NCBI GenBank assembly: GCA_015485755.1
Contig: WFTD01000102.1
Span: 1-7,328, forward strand
Length of the DNA stretch: 7,328 nt
Reading direction: 5' to 3'
Source: Patescibacteria group bacterium
GTDB lineage: Bacteria; Patescibacteriota; Patescibacteriia; S139-126
Shown here piece by piece: positions 7,231-7,328 of this stretch. Numbering within the stretch: the stretch's first letter is position 1; the number at the start of each line of letters is the position of its first letter. The notes under the pieces are model-generated. The model saw only the letters and a program-made list of their open reading frames with translations. It ran no database searches and was not told the DNA's origin. Made by a program: the position numbers and the translations under genes.

Positions 7231-7245
7231 AATTAAATCAATCAA

Positions 7246-7328
7246 ATGGAATTTAACAAAATAGAGAAAAGAATAAATAAAGATCCTTTACTTGCGCATT
7301 TGCAGACGGTAGAGCGTTTGATCAAAGA
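7246..7328 (+). CDS. Unrecognised protein, N-terminus only (3' end outside window)
   Basis: An ATG 15 bases after the tatD stop opens a frame that runs 27 codons to the window edge without a stop. The visible peptide starts MEFNKIEKRI and continues through KDPLLAHLQTVERLIK. It is hydrophilic, rich in Lys and Glu, and likely helical. There is no signal peptide, membrane segment or family motif. Same strand, tight spacing and similar base composition suggest it continues the operon. The AT-rich leader lacks a Shine-Dalgarno site, like the other starts here. In Bacillus the genes after tatD are yabE, rnmV and ksgA, but the visible residues do not resemble the start of any of these. It could be chance open frame, but the position right after tatD favours a real gene. 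Confidence 0.6.
   Translation, partial: MEFNKIEKRINKDPLLAHLQTVERLIK

Overview
The window is a dense block of housekeeping and membrane-linked genes, all on the + strand. It holds six complete genes plus one cut by each edge. With the start sites chosen here, only about 68 of 7328 bases lie between genes. I see no tRNA, rRNA, CRISPR array, insertion sequence, attachment site, convincing promoter or intrinsic terminator. The layout is that of one transcription unit entered and left in mid-run.

Organism (inference). The sequence is AT-rich bacterial DNA. The gene set, the short RsmI without its usual C-terminal domain, the compact MetG, the TatD form with an acidic insertion, and seven starts with no usable Shine-Dalgarno site together suggest a member of the Candidate Phyla Radiation (Patescibacteria). 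TGA ends two genes (cvpA and tatD) and no gene needs it as a sense codon. This speaks against the Gracilibacteria/Absconditabacteria lineages, which recode TGA. No marker gene here fixes the phylum, so the placement is moderate confidence.

Layout. 1-499: the C-terminal half of an M16-family zinc peptidase. 505-1584: an AI-2E/PerM-family membrane protein. 1593-2270: rsmI, a 16S rRNA 2'-O-methyltransferase. 2282-3742: metG, methionyl-tRNA synthetase. 3745-4260: a CvpA-family membrane protein. 4284-6389: a 701-residue, probably membrane-anchored protein with an HExxH zinc-protease site and otherwise unrecognised sequence. 6394-7230: tatD, a metal-dependent hydrolase. 7246 to the right edge: the first 27 codons of an unrecognised protein.

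How the genes relate. rsmI, metG and tatD occur in the same order in the Bacillus subtilis yabC-abrB-metS-yabD region, so this is an old translation/nucleic-acid cluster. Here cvpA and the anchored metalloprotease gene sit between metG and tatD. The upstream M16 peptidase and AI-2E gene add a second peptidase/membrane pair. The 701-residue metalloprotease is the only gene whose role is really open and is the best candidate for something undescribed. I found no evidence of a new multi-gene defence, mobile or RNA-guided system.
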